DNA from: Paratinospora sagittata
Lineage: Eukaryota > Streptophyta > Magnoliopsida > Ranunculales > Menispermaceae
NCBI GenBank assembly: GCA_035771175.1
Contig: CM069607.1
Coordinates: 18,608,001-18,672,000, forward strand
Direction of reading: 5' to 3'
Length of the DNA: 64,000 bases
The notes beneath the pieces are model-generated. The model worked only from the letters and a program-made list of their open reading frames with translations, was not told where the DNA came from and ran no database searches. A program made the translations under genes and the position numbers. How positions within the stretch are numbered: position 1 is the stretch's first letter; every line of letters begins with the position of its first letter. Below are positions 1 to 12,969 of the stretch, piece by piece.

Positions 1-650
1 AGATATGTCTTCGTTCTTAGAGCTTGATATTTGTAGACTTTGATAGCTATTGTTTGATGTGTTCTTGATGATTAGTTGTACCACTCAGAGAAAGAATATA
101 GGTGATGTGTTCATTTAATGAGAACACTTCATATACTTACAGTTTAAAACAATGGATAACTTCTGAAAATCTCAACACAAAAGGGATAAAATGAAGAACT
201 TGCTAAAGAATGAGGTTATCTTCAAGACAGTTTGCATTTTTGATTCAGATCGAGGCTTTTATTGGCAATGCAAGAATCATACTCTCTTCTTTTGAAATAC
301 TCTTTGGAAAGCACAGTCTAACTTTCAAAAATTGTGTGTTGTATATTTGAAAATTAGAGAATGATTGTTTTATTAAATTTGCAGTTGCAGCGTAAAAAGC
401 AAGAGAGTAGGATATGATTTGAATTCAAAACATTGTTTAATTCAAAGTTGTTTTGCCCCGTGCGACACAATGGGAATCATCCAGGTGTTAGTGGAGAATA
501 TTTCAGTTACGATTGCCAGTTAAAACTGTCGAAGAATAGAAAAATCGAGCAAGGGAAAGGGCTCACGTTTTTCTCGTTAGAAATGTGAGATTTCTCACTC
601 TGACGTGGATAACATGCTATTGGGTAGTGTATCATGCTCTCTAATGACGG
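1..650 (+). repeat. Left-edge satellite segment, mosaic monomer (C-like, passing into A type)
   Basis: This is the partial first monomer before block A, with its anchor at 127. Its diagnostic bases (GTTCTTAGAGC, GAGAAAGAATATAGG, TGAGAACAC, CCAGGTGTTAGTGGAG) match the diverged monomers right of 30183 and not the block A monomers that follow. A-type bases (GGTCCATAGC, then TTTACCAAAAATTGAAAG) begin at about 730. The type switch therefore falls at about 600-730, inside one monomer. A variant shared with monomers near 11120, 13430 and 14600 (GGGTAGTGTATC, GGACTATTTTAGG) lies here at about 615-665. No gene is visible. Confidence 0.85.
418..429 (+). repeat. Perfect 12-bp palindrome TTTGAATTCAAA, one per monomer
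   Basis: TTTGAATTCAAA equals its own reverse complement and contains an EcoRI site. It is kept in almost all monomers (for example near 1588, 2756, 20228, 60469), so the array should show a roughly 1.17-kb EcoRI periodicity. Confidence 0.85.
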
Positions 651-712
651 ATAGCGGACTATTTTAGGTTGATATACACATACCCGAGAGCTCGAGTTTT
701 TCAAACTCTCCG

Positions 713-744
713 ATAGCGTGCAATCAAGGTCCATAGCACGCTAT
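713..744 (+). repeat. Inverted repeat 1 of the monomer (9-bp arms, representative copy)
   Basis: ATAGCGTGC (713-721) and GCACGCTAT (736-744) are perfect reverse complements separated by 14 nt. The structure recurs in nearly every monomer, for example at the equivalent place near 1881, 19395 and 30739. It belongs to the dyad-box cluster of the monomer. No function is known to me. Confidence 0.75.
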
Positions 745-862
745 TGCCCATTTTACCAAAAATTGAAAGATCACGCAACTGCTCTATAACGAGTTATCAA
801 AAAGGATATCGAGTTGTAGGCAATTTTCAAGAAAAATAGATTTTTGATTATTCAACCCTATC

Positions 863-890
863 AGCGTGCTATCAACACTGATAGTGCGCT
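863..890 (+). repeat. Inverted repeat 2 of the monomer (12-bp hairpin, 4-nt loop, representative copy)
   Basis: The left arm AGCGTGCTATCA (863-874) and right arm TGATAGTGCGCT (879-890) flank an ACAC loop. As DNA the arms differ at two positions. In a plus-strand RNA both would be G-U pairs, giving an unbroken 12-bp stem, while a minus-strand RNA would have two A-C mismatches there. Copies occur in nearly all monomers. In block C2 (about 32060-48145) the left arm reads GTGGTATC, which breaks one pair. Confidence 0.75.
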
Positions 891-1291
891 ATTGCCTTTT
901 GAAAATTCTTGGCAATGTGCTGGATAGCCCGATTTTGGAAAAATTAATATTTTAACACATAAGAACCATTCCATTGACTCGAAACACTTTTAAATCATTC
1001 AAAACTCATTAAAATTATGATAAAAACCTTTCGAAAAATATTTTGTCAAAATCAAATACTAAATCAAAGTGATTTTGAAGACTTTGCAATTTAGAGAGTT
1101 TTCGTGCTGAGATTGATCGAAAGGTTACCCTACACACCTAAGATAAAACTAATGCGTTAGTCGTGAGATATGCCTTCGTTCATAGAGCTTGATATTTGTA
1201 GACTTTGATAGCTATTGTTTGACGTGTTCTTGATGATTATTTGTAGCACTCAGACAAAGAATATATGTGATGTGTTCTCTTACTGAGGACA

Positions 1292-4200
1292 CTTCATATA
1301 CTTACAGTTTAAAACAATGGATAGCTTCTAAAAATCTCAGCACAAAAGGGACAAAATGAAGAACTTGCTAAACAATGAGGTTATCTTCAAGGAAGTTTGC
1401 AATTTTGATTCCGGACGAAGCTTTTTTTGACAATGCAAGAATCACGACTCTCTTCTTTTGAAATACTCTTTGGAAAGCACAGTCTAACTTGCAAAAATGG
1501 TGTGTGTTGCATGTTTGAAAATTAGAGAATGAGTGTTTTATTAAATTAGCAGTTGCAGGTTAAAAAGCAAGAGAGTAGGATATGATTTGAATTCAAAACA
1601 TTGTTTAATACAAAGTTGTTTTGACCGTGAGACACAATGGGAATCATCCGGGTGTTAAGTGTAGAATATTTCAGTTACGATTCCCAATCAAAACTGTCGA
1701 AGGAATAGAAAAATCGAGGAAGGGAAAGGGCCCACATTTTTCTCGTTAGAAATGTGATATTTCTAACTCTGACGTGGATAGCATGCTATTGGGTTGTGTA
1801 TCATGCTCTATAATGACGGATAGCGGAATATTGCAGGTCGATACACACAAACCCGAGAGCTTGAGTTTTTCGGACTCTCCGATAGCGTGCAATCAAGGTC
1901 CATAGCACGCTATTGCCCATTTTACCAAAAATTGAAAGATCACGCAACTGCTCTATAACGAGTTATCAAAAGGGATATCGAGCTGCAGGCAATTTTCAAG
2001 AAAATTAGATTTTTGATTATTCAACCCTATCAGCGTGCTATCAACACTGATAGTGCGCTATTGCCTTTTGAAAATTCTTGGCAAAGTGCTGGTTAGCCCA
2101 ATTTGGGAAAAATTAATATTTTAACCCATAAGAACCATTCCATTGACTCAAAACACTTTTACATCATTCAAAACTCATTAAAATTATGATAAAAGCCTTT
2201 CGGAAAATATTTTGTCAAAATCAAATACTAAATCCAAGTGATTTTGAAGACTTTGCAACTTAGAGAGTTTTCGTGCTGAGATTGATCGAAAGGTTACCCT
2301 ACACACCTAAGATAAAACTAATGCGTTAGCATTGAGATATGTCTTCGGTCATAGAGCTTGATATTTGTAGACTTTGATAGCTATTGTTTGATGTGTTCTT
2401 GATGATTATTTGTAGCACTCAGACAAAGAATATATGTGATGTGTTCTCTTATTGAGGACACTTCATATACTTACAGTTTAAAACAATGGATAGCTTCTGA
2501 AAATCTCAGCACAAAAGGGATAAAATGAAGAACTTGCTAAACAATGAGGTTATCTTCAAGACAGTTTGCAATTTTGATTCAGGACGAAGCTTTTCTTGGC
2601 AATGCAAGAATAACGACCCTCTTCTTTTGAAATACTCTTCGGAAAGCGCAGTCTAACTTGCAAAAATGGTGTGTGTTGTATGTTTGAAAATTGGAGAATG
2701 AGTGTTTTATTAAATTAGCAGTTGCAGGTTAAAAAGCAAGAGAGTAGAATATGATTTGAATTCAAAACATTGTTTAATTCAAAGTTGTTTTGACCGTGCG
2801 ACACAATGGGAATCATCTGGGTGTTAGTGTAGAATATTTCAGAAACGATTCCCAGTCAAAACTGTAGAAGGAATAGAAAAATCGAGGAAGGGAAAGGGCC
2901 CACAATTTTCTCGTTAGAAATGTGATATTTCTAACTCTGACGTGGATAGCATGCCATTGGGTTGTGCATCATGCTCTATAATGACGGATAGCGGAATATT
3001 GCAGATCGATACACACAAACCCAAGAGCTTGAGTTTTTCGGACTCTCCGATAGCCTGCAATCAAGGTCCATAGCACGCTATTGCCCATTTTACCAAAAAT
3101 TGAAAGATCACGCAACTGCTCTATAACGAGTTATCAAAAAGGATATCGAGTTGTAGGCAATTTTCAAGAAAAATAGATTTTTGATTATTCAACCCTATCA
3201 GCGTGCTATCAACACTGATAGTGCGCTATTGCTTTTTGAAAATTCTTGGCAATGTGCTGGATAGCCCGATTTTGGAAAAATTAATATTTTAACACATAAG
3301 AACCATTCCATTGACTCGAAACACTTTTAAATCATTCAAAACTCATTAAAATTATGATAAAAACCTTTCGAAAAATATTTTGTCAAAATCAAATACTAAA
3401 TCCAAGTGATTTTGAAGACTTTGCAATTTAGAGAGTTTTCGTGCTGATATTGATCGAAAGGTTACCCTACACACCTAAGATAAAACTAATGCGTTAGTAG
3501 TGAGATATGCCTTCGTTCATAGAGCTTGATATTTGTAGACTTTGATAGCTATTGTTTGATGTGTTCTTGATGATTATTTGTAGCACTCAGACAAAGAATA
3601 TATGTGATGTGTTCTCTTACTGAGGACACTTCATATACTTACAGTTTAAAACAATGGATAGCTTCTGAAAATCTCAGCACAAAAGGGACAAAATGAAGAA
3701 CTTGCTAAACAATGAGGTTATCTTCAAGACAGTTTGCAATTTTGATTCCGGACGAAGCTTTTTTTGACAATGCAAGAATCACGACTCTCTTCTTTTGAAA
3801 TACTCTTTGGAAAGCACAGTCTAACTTGCAAAAATGGTGTGTGTTGCATGTTTGAAAATTAGAGAATGAGTGTTTTATTAAATTAGCAGTTGCAGGTTAA
3901 AAAGCAAGAGAGTAGGATATGATTTGAATTCAAAACATTGTTTAATTCAAAGTTGTTTTGACCGTGAGACACAATGGGAATCATCCGGGTGTTAAGTGTA
4001 GAATATTTCAGTTACGATTCCCAATCAAAACTGTCGAAGGAATAGAAAAATCGAGGAAGGGAAAGGGCCCACATTTTTCTCGTTAGAAATGTGATATTTC
4101 TAACTCTGACGTGGATAGCATGCTATTGGGTTGTGTATCATGCTCTATAATGACGGATAGCGGAATATTGCAGGTCGATACACACAAACCCGAGAGCTTG

Positions 4201-5964
4201 AGTTTTTCGGACTCTCCGATAGCGTGCAATCAAGGTCCATAGCACGCTATTGCCCATTTTACCAAAAATTGAAAGATCACGCAACTGCTCTATAACGAGT
4301 TATCAAAAGGGATATCGAGCTGCAGGCAATTTTCAAGAAAAATAGATTTTTGATTATTCAACCCTATCAGCGTGCTATCAACACTGATAGTGCGCTATTG
4401 CCTTTTGAAAATTCTTGGCAAAGTGCTGGTTAGCCCAATTTGGGAAAAATTAATATTTTAACACATAAGAACCATTCCATTGACTCGAAAACTTTTAAAT
4501 CATTCAAAACTCATTAAAATTATGATAAAAGCCTTTCGGAAAATATTTTGTCAAAATCAAATACTAAATCCAAGTGATTTTGAAGACTTTGCAACTTAGA
4601 GAGTTTTCGTGCTGAGATTGATCGAAAGGTTACCCTACACACCTAAGATAAAACTAATGCGTTAGCATTGAGATATGTCTTCGGTCATAGAGCTTGATAT
4701 TTGTAGACTTTGATAGCTATTGTTTGATGTGTTCTTGATGATTATTTGTAGCACTCAGACAAAGAATATATGTGATGTGTTCTCTTATTGAGGACACTTC
4801 ATATACTTACAGTTTAAAACAATGGATAGCTTCTGAAAATCTCAGCACAAAAGGGATAAAATGAAGAACTTGCTAAACAATGAGGTTATCATCAAGACAG
4901 TTTGCAATTTTGATTCAGGACGAAGCTTTTCTTGGCAATGCAAGAATAACGACCCTCTTCTTTTGAAATACTCTTCGGAAAGCGCAGTCTAACTTGCAAA
5001 AATGGTGTGTGTTGTATGTTTGAAAATTGGAGAATGAGTGTTTTATTAAATTAGCAGTTGCAGGTTAAAAAGCAAGAGAGTAGAATATGATTTGAATTCA
5101 AAACATTGTTTAATTCAAAGTTGTTTTGACCGTGCGACACAATGGGAATCATCTGGGTGTTAGTGTAGAATATTTCAGTAACGATTCCCAGTCAAAACTG
5201 TCGAAGGAATAGAAAAATCAAGGAAGGGAAAGGGCCCACATTTTTCTCGTTAGAAATGTGATATTTCTAACTCTGACGTGGATAGCATGCCATTGGGTTG
5301 TGCATCATGCTCTATAATGACGGATAGCGGAATATTGCAGATCGATACACACAAACCCAAGAGCTTGAGTTTTTCGGACTCTCCGATCGCCTGCAATCAA
5401 GGTCCATAGCACGCTATTGCCCATTTTACCAAAAATTGAAAGATCACGCAACTGCTCTATAACGAGTTATCAAAAAGGATATCGAGTTGTAGGCAATTTT
5501 CAAGAAAAATAGATTTTTGATTATTCAACCCTATCAGCGTGCTATCAACACTGATAGTGCGCTATTGCTTTTTGAAAATTCTTGGCAATGTGCTGGATAG
5601 CCCGATTTTGGAAAAATTAATATTTTAACACATAAGAACCATTCCATTGACTCGAAACACTTTTAAATCATTCAAAACTCATTAAAATTATGATAAAAAC
5701 CTTTCGAAAAATATTTTGTCAAAATCAAATACTAAATCCAAGTGATTTTGAAGACTTTGCAATTTAGAGAGTTTTCGTGCTGATATTGATCGAAAGGTTA
5801 CCCTACACACCTAAGATAAAACTAATGCGTTAGTAGTGAGATATGCCTTCGTTCATAGAGCTTGATATTTGTAGACTTTGATAGCTATTGTTTGATGTGT
5901 TCTTGATGATTATTTGTAGCACTCAGACAAAGAATATATGTGATGTGTTCTCTTATTGAGGACA
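1292..5964 (+). repeat. Two copies of a two-monomer unit (~2.34 kb) inside block A
   Basis: The monomers at 1292 and 3629 share GGACGAAGC followed by a run of seven T, and GTGAGACACAATGG. The monomers at 2461 and 4797 share AATAACGACCCTC, CTTCGGAAAGCGC and CCCAAGAGCTTG. The pair 1292-3628 therefore recurs as 3629-5964 with only scattered differences. This is direct evidence of a duplication two monomers long. The next monomers (5965, 7132) are of the 2461 type, so the alternation does not continue. Confidence 0.75.
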
Positions 5965-8900
5965 CTTCATATACTTACAGTTTAAAACAATGGATAGCTT
6001 CTGAAAATCTCAGTACAAAAGGGATAAAATGAAGAACTTGCTAAACAATGAGGTTATCTTCAAGACAGTTTGCAATTTTGATTCAGGACGAAGCTTTTCT
6101 TGGCAATGCAAGAATAACGACCCTCTTCTTTTGAAATACTCTTCGGAAAGCGCAGTCTAACTTGCAAAAATGGTGTGTGTTGTATGTTTGAAAATTGGAG
6201 AATGAGTGTTTTATTAAATTAGCTGTTGCAGGTTAAAAAGCAAGAGAGTAGAATATGATTTGAATTCAAAACATTGTTTAATTCAAAGTTGTTTTGACCG
6301 TGCGACACAATGGGAATCATCCGGGTGTTAGTGTAGAATATTTCAGTTATGATTCCCAGTCAAAACTGTCGAAGGAATAGAAAAATCGAGGAAGGGAAAG
6401 GGCCCACATTTTTCTCGTTAGAAATGTGATATTTCTAACTCTGACGTGGATAGCATGCCATTGGGTTGTGCATCATGCTCTATAATGACGGATAGCGGAA
6501 TATTGCAGATCGATACACACAAACCCAAGAGCTTGAGTTTTTCGGACTCTCCGATAGCCTGCAATCAAGGTCCATAGCACGCTATTGCCCATTTTACCAA
6601 AAATTGAAAGATCACGCAACTGCTCTATAACGAGTTATCAAAAAGGATATTGAGTTGTAGGCAATTTTCAAGAAAAATAGATTTTTGATTATTCAACCCT
6701 ATCAGCGTGCTATCAACACTGATATTGCGCTATTGCCTTTTGAAAATTCTTGGCAAAGTGCTGGTTAGCCCAATTTGGGAAAAATTAATATTTTAACACA
6801 TAAGAACCATTCCATTGACTCGAAAACTTTTAAATCATTCAAAACTCATTAAAATTATGATAAAAGCCTTTCGGAAAATATTTTGTCAAAATCAAATACT
6901 AAATCCAAGTGATTTTGAAGACTTTGCAACTTAGAGAGTTTTCGTGCTGAGATTGATCGAAAGGTTACCCTACACACCTAAGATAAAACTAATGCGTTAG
7001 CATTGAGATATGTCTTCGGTCATAGAGCTTGATATTTGTAGACTTTGATAGCTATTGTTTGATGTGTTCTTGATGATTATTTGTAGCACTCAGACAAAGA
7101 ATATATGTGATGTGTTCTCTTATTGAGGACACTTCATATACTTACAGTTTAAAACAATGGATAGCTTCTGAAAATCTCAGTACAAAAGGGATAAAATGAA
7201 GAACTTGCTAAACAATGAGGTTATCTTCAAGACAGTTTGCAATTTTGATTCAGGACGAAGCTTTTCTTGGCAATGCAAGAATAACGACCCTCTTCTTTTG
7301 AAATACTCTTCGGAAAGCGCAGTCTAACTTGCAAAAATGGTGTGTGTTGTATGTTTGAAAATTGGAGAATGAGTGTTTTATTAAATTAGCAGTTGCAGGT
7401 TAAAAAGCAAGAGAGTAGAATATGATTTGAATTCAAAACATTGTTTAATTCAAAGTTGTTTTGACCGTGCGACACAATGGGAATCATCTGGGTGTTAGTG
7501 TAGAATATTTCAGTAACGATTCCCAGTCAAAACTGTCGAAGGAATAGAAAAATCGAGGAAGGGAAAGGGCCCACATTTTTCTCGTTAGAAATGTGATATT
7601 TCTAACTCTGACGTGGATAGCATGCCATTGGGTTGTGCATCATGCTCTATAATGACGGATAGCGGAATATTGCAGATCGATACACACAAACCCAAGAGCT
7701 TGAGTTTTTCGGACTCTCCGATAGCCTGCAATCAAGGTCCATAGCACGCTATTGCCCATTTTACCAAAAATTGAAAGATCACGCAACTGCTCTATAACGA
7801 GTTATCAAAAAGGATATTGAGTTGTAGGCAATTTTCAAGAAAAATAGATTTTTGATTATTCAACCCTATCAGCGTGCTATCAACACTGATAGTGCGCTAT
7901 TGCCTTTTGAAAATTCTTGGCAATGTGCTGGATAGCCCGATTTTGGAAAAATTAATATTTTAACACATAAGAACCATTCCATTGACTCGAAACACTTTTA
8001 AATCATTCAAAACTCATTAAAATTATGATAAAAACCTTTCGAAAAATATTTTGTCAAAATCAAATACTAAATCCAAGTGATTTTGAAGACTTTGCAATTT
8101 AGAGAGTTTTCGTGCTGAGATTGATCGAAAGGTTACCCTACACACCTAAGATAAAACTAATGCGTTAGTAGTGAGATATGCCTTCGTTCATAGAGCTTGA
8201 TATTTGTAGACTTTGATAGCTATTGTTTGATGTGTTCTTGATGATTATTTGTAGCACTCAGACAAAGAATATATGTGATGTGTTCTCTTACGGAGGACAC
8301 TTCATATACTTACAGTTTAAAACGATGGATAGCTTCTGAAAATCTCAGCACAAAAGGGATAAAATGAAGAACTTGCTAAACAATGAGGTTATTTTCAAGA
8401 CAGTTTGCAATTTTGATTCAGGACGAAGCTTTTATTGACAATGCAAGAATCACGACTCTCTTCTTTTGAAATACTCTTTGGAAAGCACAGTCTACCTTGC
8501 AAAAATTGTGTGTATTGTATGTTTGAAAATTAGAGAATGAGTGTTTTATTAAATTAGCAGTTGCAGGTTAAAAACCAAGAGAGTAGAATATGATTTGAAT
8601 TCAAAACATTGTTTAATTCAAAGTTGATTTGACCGTGCGACACAATGGGAATCATGTGGGTGTTAGTGTAGAATATTTCAGTTACGATTCCCAGTCAAAA
8701 CTGTCGAAGGAATAGAAAAATCAAGGAAGGGAAAGGGCCCACATTTTTCTCGTTAGAAATGTGATATTTCTAACTCTGACGTGGATAGCATGCCATTGGG
8801 TTGTGCATCATGCTCTATAATGACGGATAGCGGAATATTGCAGATCGATACACACAAACCCAAGAGCTTGAGTTTTTCGGACTCTCCGATCGCCTGCAAT

Positions 8901-11900
8901 CAAGGTCCATAGCACGCTATTGCCCATTTTACCAAAAATTGAAAGATCACGCAACTGCTCTATAACGAGTTATCAAAAAGGATATCGAGTTGTAGGCAAT
9001 TTTCAAGAAAAATAGATTTTTGATTATTCAACCCTATCAGCGTGCTATCAACACTGATAGTGCGCTATTGCTTTTTGAAAATTCTTGGCAATGTGCTGGA
9101 TAGCCCGATTTTGGAAAAATTAATATTTTAACACATAAGAACCATTCCATTGACTCGAAACACTTTTAAATCATTCAAAACTCATTAAAATTATGATAAA
9201 AACCTTTCGAAAAATATTTTGTCAAAATCAAATACTAAATCCAAGTGATTTTGAAGACTTTGCAATTTAGAGAGTTTTCGTGCTGATATTGATCGAAAGG
9301 TTACCCTACACACCTAAGATAAAACTAATGTGTTAGTAGTGAGATATGCCTTCGTTCATAGAGCTTGATATTTGTAGACTTTGATAGCTATTGTTTGATG
9401 TGTTCTTGATGATTATTTGTAGCACTCAGACAAAGAATATATGTGATGTGTTCTCTTACGGAGGACACTTCATATACTTACAGTTTAAAACGATGGATAG
9501 CTTCTGAAAATCTCAGCACAAAAGGGATAAAATGAAGAACTTGCTAAACAATGAGGTTATTTTCAAGACAGTTTGCAATTTTGATTCAGGACGAAGCTTT
9601 TATTGACAATGCAAGAATCACGACTCTCTTCTTTTGAAATACTCTTTGGAAAGCACAGTCTACCTTGCAAAAATTGTGTGTATTGTATGTTTGAAAATTA
9701 GAGAATGAGTGTTTTATTAAATTAGCAGTTGCAGGTTAAAAACCAAGAGAGTAGAATATGATTTGAATTCAAAACATTGTTTAATTCAAAGTTGATTTGA
9801 CCGTGCGACACAATGGGAATCATGTGGGTGTTAGTGTAGAATATTTCAGTTACGATTCCCAGTCAAAACTGTCGAAGGAATAGAAAAATCGAGGAAGGGA
9901 AAGGGCCCACATTTTTCTCGTTAGAAATGTCATATTTCTAACTCTGACGTGGATAGCATGCCATTGGGTTCTGATCATGCTCTATAACGACGGATAGCGG
10001 AATATTGCAGATCGATACACACGAACCCGAGAGCTTGAGTTTTTCGGACTCTCCGATAGCGTGCAATCAAGGTCCATAGCACGCTATTGCCCATTTTACC
10101 AAAAATTGAAAGATCACGCAACTGCTCTATAACGAGTTATCAAAAAGGATATCGAGTTGTAGGCAATTTTCTAGAAAAATAGATTTTTGATTATTCAACC
10201 CTATCAGCGTGCTATCAACACTGATAGTGCGCTATTGCTTTTTGAAAATTCTTGGCAATGTGCTGGATAGCCCGATTTTGGAAAAATTAATATTTTAACA
10301 CATAAGAACCATTCCATTGACTCGAAACACTTTTAAATCATTCAAAACTCATTAAAATTATGATAAAAACCTTTCGAAAAATATTTTGTCAAAATCAAAT
10401 ACTAAATCCAAGTGATTTTGAAGACTTTGCAATTTAGAGAGTTTTCGTGCTGAGATTGATCGAAAGGTTACCCTACACACCTAAGATAAAACTAATGCGT
10501 TAGTAGTGAGATATGCCTTCGTTCATAGAGCTTGATATTTGTAGACTTTGATAGCTATTGTTTGATGTGTTCTTGATGATTATTTGTAGCACTCAGACAA
10601 AGAATATATGTGATGTGTTCTCTTACTGAGGACACTTCATATACTTACAGTTTAAAACAATGGATAGCTTCAGAAAATCTCAGCACAAAAGGGATAAAAT
10701 GAAGAACTTGCTAAACAATGAGGTTATCTTCAAGACAGTCTGCAATTTTTATTCAGGACGAAGCTTTTATTGGCGATGCAAGAATCACGACTCTCTTCTT
10801 TTGAAATACTCTTTGGAAAGTGTAGTCTAACTTGCAAAAATGGTGTGTGTTGTATGTTTGAAAATTTGAGAATGAGTGTTTTATTAAATTAGCAGTTGCA
10901 GGTTAAAAAGCAAGAGAGTAGAATATGATTTGAATTCAAAACATTGTTTAATTCAAAGTTGTTTTGACCGTGCGACACAATGGGAATCATCTGGGTGTTA
11001 GTGTAGAATATTTCAGTTACGATTCCCAGTCAAAACTGTCGAAGGAATAGAAAAATCGAGGAAGGGAAAGGGCCCACATTTTTCTCGTTATAAATGTGAT
11101 ATTTCTAACTCTGACGTGGATAGCATGCTATTGGGTAGTGTATCATGCTCTCTAATGACGGATAGCGGACTATTTTAGGTCGATATACAGATACCCGAGA
11201 GCTCGAGTTTTTCAAACTCTCCGATAGCGTGCAATCAAGGTCCATAGCACGCTATTGCCCATTTTACCAAAAATTGAAAGATCACGCAACTGCTCTATAA
11301 CGAGTTATCAAAAAGGATATCGAGTTGTAGGCAATTTGCAAGAAAAATTGATTTTTGATTATTCAACCCTATCAGCGTGCTATCAACACTGATAGTGCGC
11401 TATTGCTTTTTGAAAATTCTTGGCAATGTGCTGGATAGCCCGATTTTGGAAAAATTAATATTTTAACACAAAAGAACCATTCCATTGACTCGAAACACTT
11501 TTAAATCATTCAAAACTCATTAAAATTATGATAAAAACCTTTCGAAAAATATTTTGTCAAAATTAAATACTAAATCCAAGTGATTTTGAAGACTTTGCAA
11601 TTTAGAGAGTTTTCGTGCTGAGATTGATCGAAAGGATACCCTACACACCTAAGATAAAACTAATGCGTTAGTAGTGAGATATGCCTTCGTTCATAGAGCT
11701 TGATATTTGTAGACTTTGATAGCTATTGTTTGATGTGTTCTTGATGATTATTTGTAGCACTCAGACAAAGAATATATGTGATGTGTTCTCTTACTGAGGA
11801 CACTTCATATACTTACAGTTTAAAACAATGGATAGCTTCTGAAAATCTCAGCACAAAAGGGATAAAATGAAGAACTTGCTAAACAATGAGGTTATCTTCA

Positions 11901-12969
11901 AGACAGTTTGCAATTTTGATTCCGGACGAAGCTTTTTTTGACAATGCAAGAATCACGACTCTCTTCTTTTGAAATACTCTTTGGAAAGCACAGTCTAACT
12001 TGCAAAAATGGTGTGTGTTGTGTGTTTGAAAATTAGAGAATGAGTGTTTTATTAAATTAGCAGTTGCAGGTTAAAAAGCAAGAGAGTAGGATATGATTTG
12101 AATTCAAAACATTGTTTAATTCAAAGTTGTTTTGACCGTGAGACACAATGGGAATCATCCGGGTGTTAGTGTAGAATATTTCAGTTACGATTCCCAGTCA
12201 AAATTGTCGAAGAATAGAAAATTCGAGGAAGGGAAAGGGCCCACATTTTTCTCGTTAGAAATGTGATATTTCTAACTCTGACGTGGATAGCATGCTATTG
12301 GGTTGTGTATCATGCTCTATAATGACGGATAGCGGAATATTGCAGGTCGATACACACAAACCCGAGAGCTTGAGTTTTTCGGACTCTCCGATAGCGTGCA
12401 ATCAAGGTCCATAGCACGTTATTGCCCATTTTACCAAAAATTGAAAGATCACGCAACTGCTCTATAACGAGTTATCAAAAGGGATATCGAGCTGCAGGCA
12501 ATTTTCAAGAAAAATAGATTTTTGATTATTCAACCCTATCAGCGTGCTATCAACACTGATAGTGCGCTATTGCCTTTTGAAAATTCTTGGCAAAGTGCTG
12601 GTTAGCCCAATTTTGGAAAAATTAATATTTTAACACATAAGAACCATTCCATTGACTCGAAACACTTTTAAATCATTCAAAACTCATTAAAATTATGATA
12701 AAAACCTTTCGGAAAATTTTTTGTCAAAATCAAATACTAAATCCAAGTGATTTTGAAGACTTTGCAATTTAGAGAGTTTTCGTGCTGAGATTGATCGAAA
12801 GGTTACCCTACACACCTAAGATAAAACTAATGCGTGAGTAGTGAGATATGCCTTCGTTCATAGAGCTTGATATTTGTAGACTTTCATAGCTATTGTTTGA
12901 TGTGTTCTTGATGATTATTTGTAGCACTCAGACAAAGAATATATGTGATGTGTTCTCTTACTAAGGACA

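Larger units (their letters stand above)
606..940 (+). repeat. Dyad-box cluster of the monomer (representative copy)
   Basis: Across about 330 bp the motif (G/T)ATAGCNNGCTATTG or a clear relative recurs at about 608, 650, 712, 734, 783, 858, 880 and 923. Many monomers contain the perfect 12-bp palindrome ATAGCATGCTAT at the first position (for example 1778-1789). The boxes are degenerate, but each keeps a TAGC half-site or its complement GCTA. The cluster is present in every monomer I inspected. It could reflect short internal duplications from which the monomer grew, or repeated protein-binding sites. Confidence 0.6.

Noticed and set aside
507..734. Minus-strand 71-75-codon frames at 507, 13365 and 14533
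   Set aside because: They are shared because the underlying monomers are recent copies of each other. Other monomers have stops in this frame. It is a by-product of duplication.
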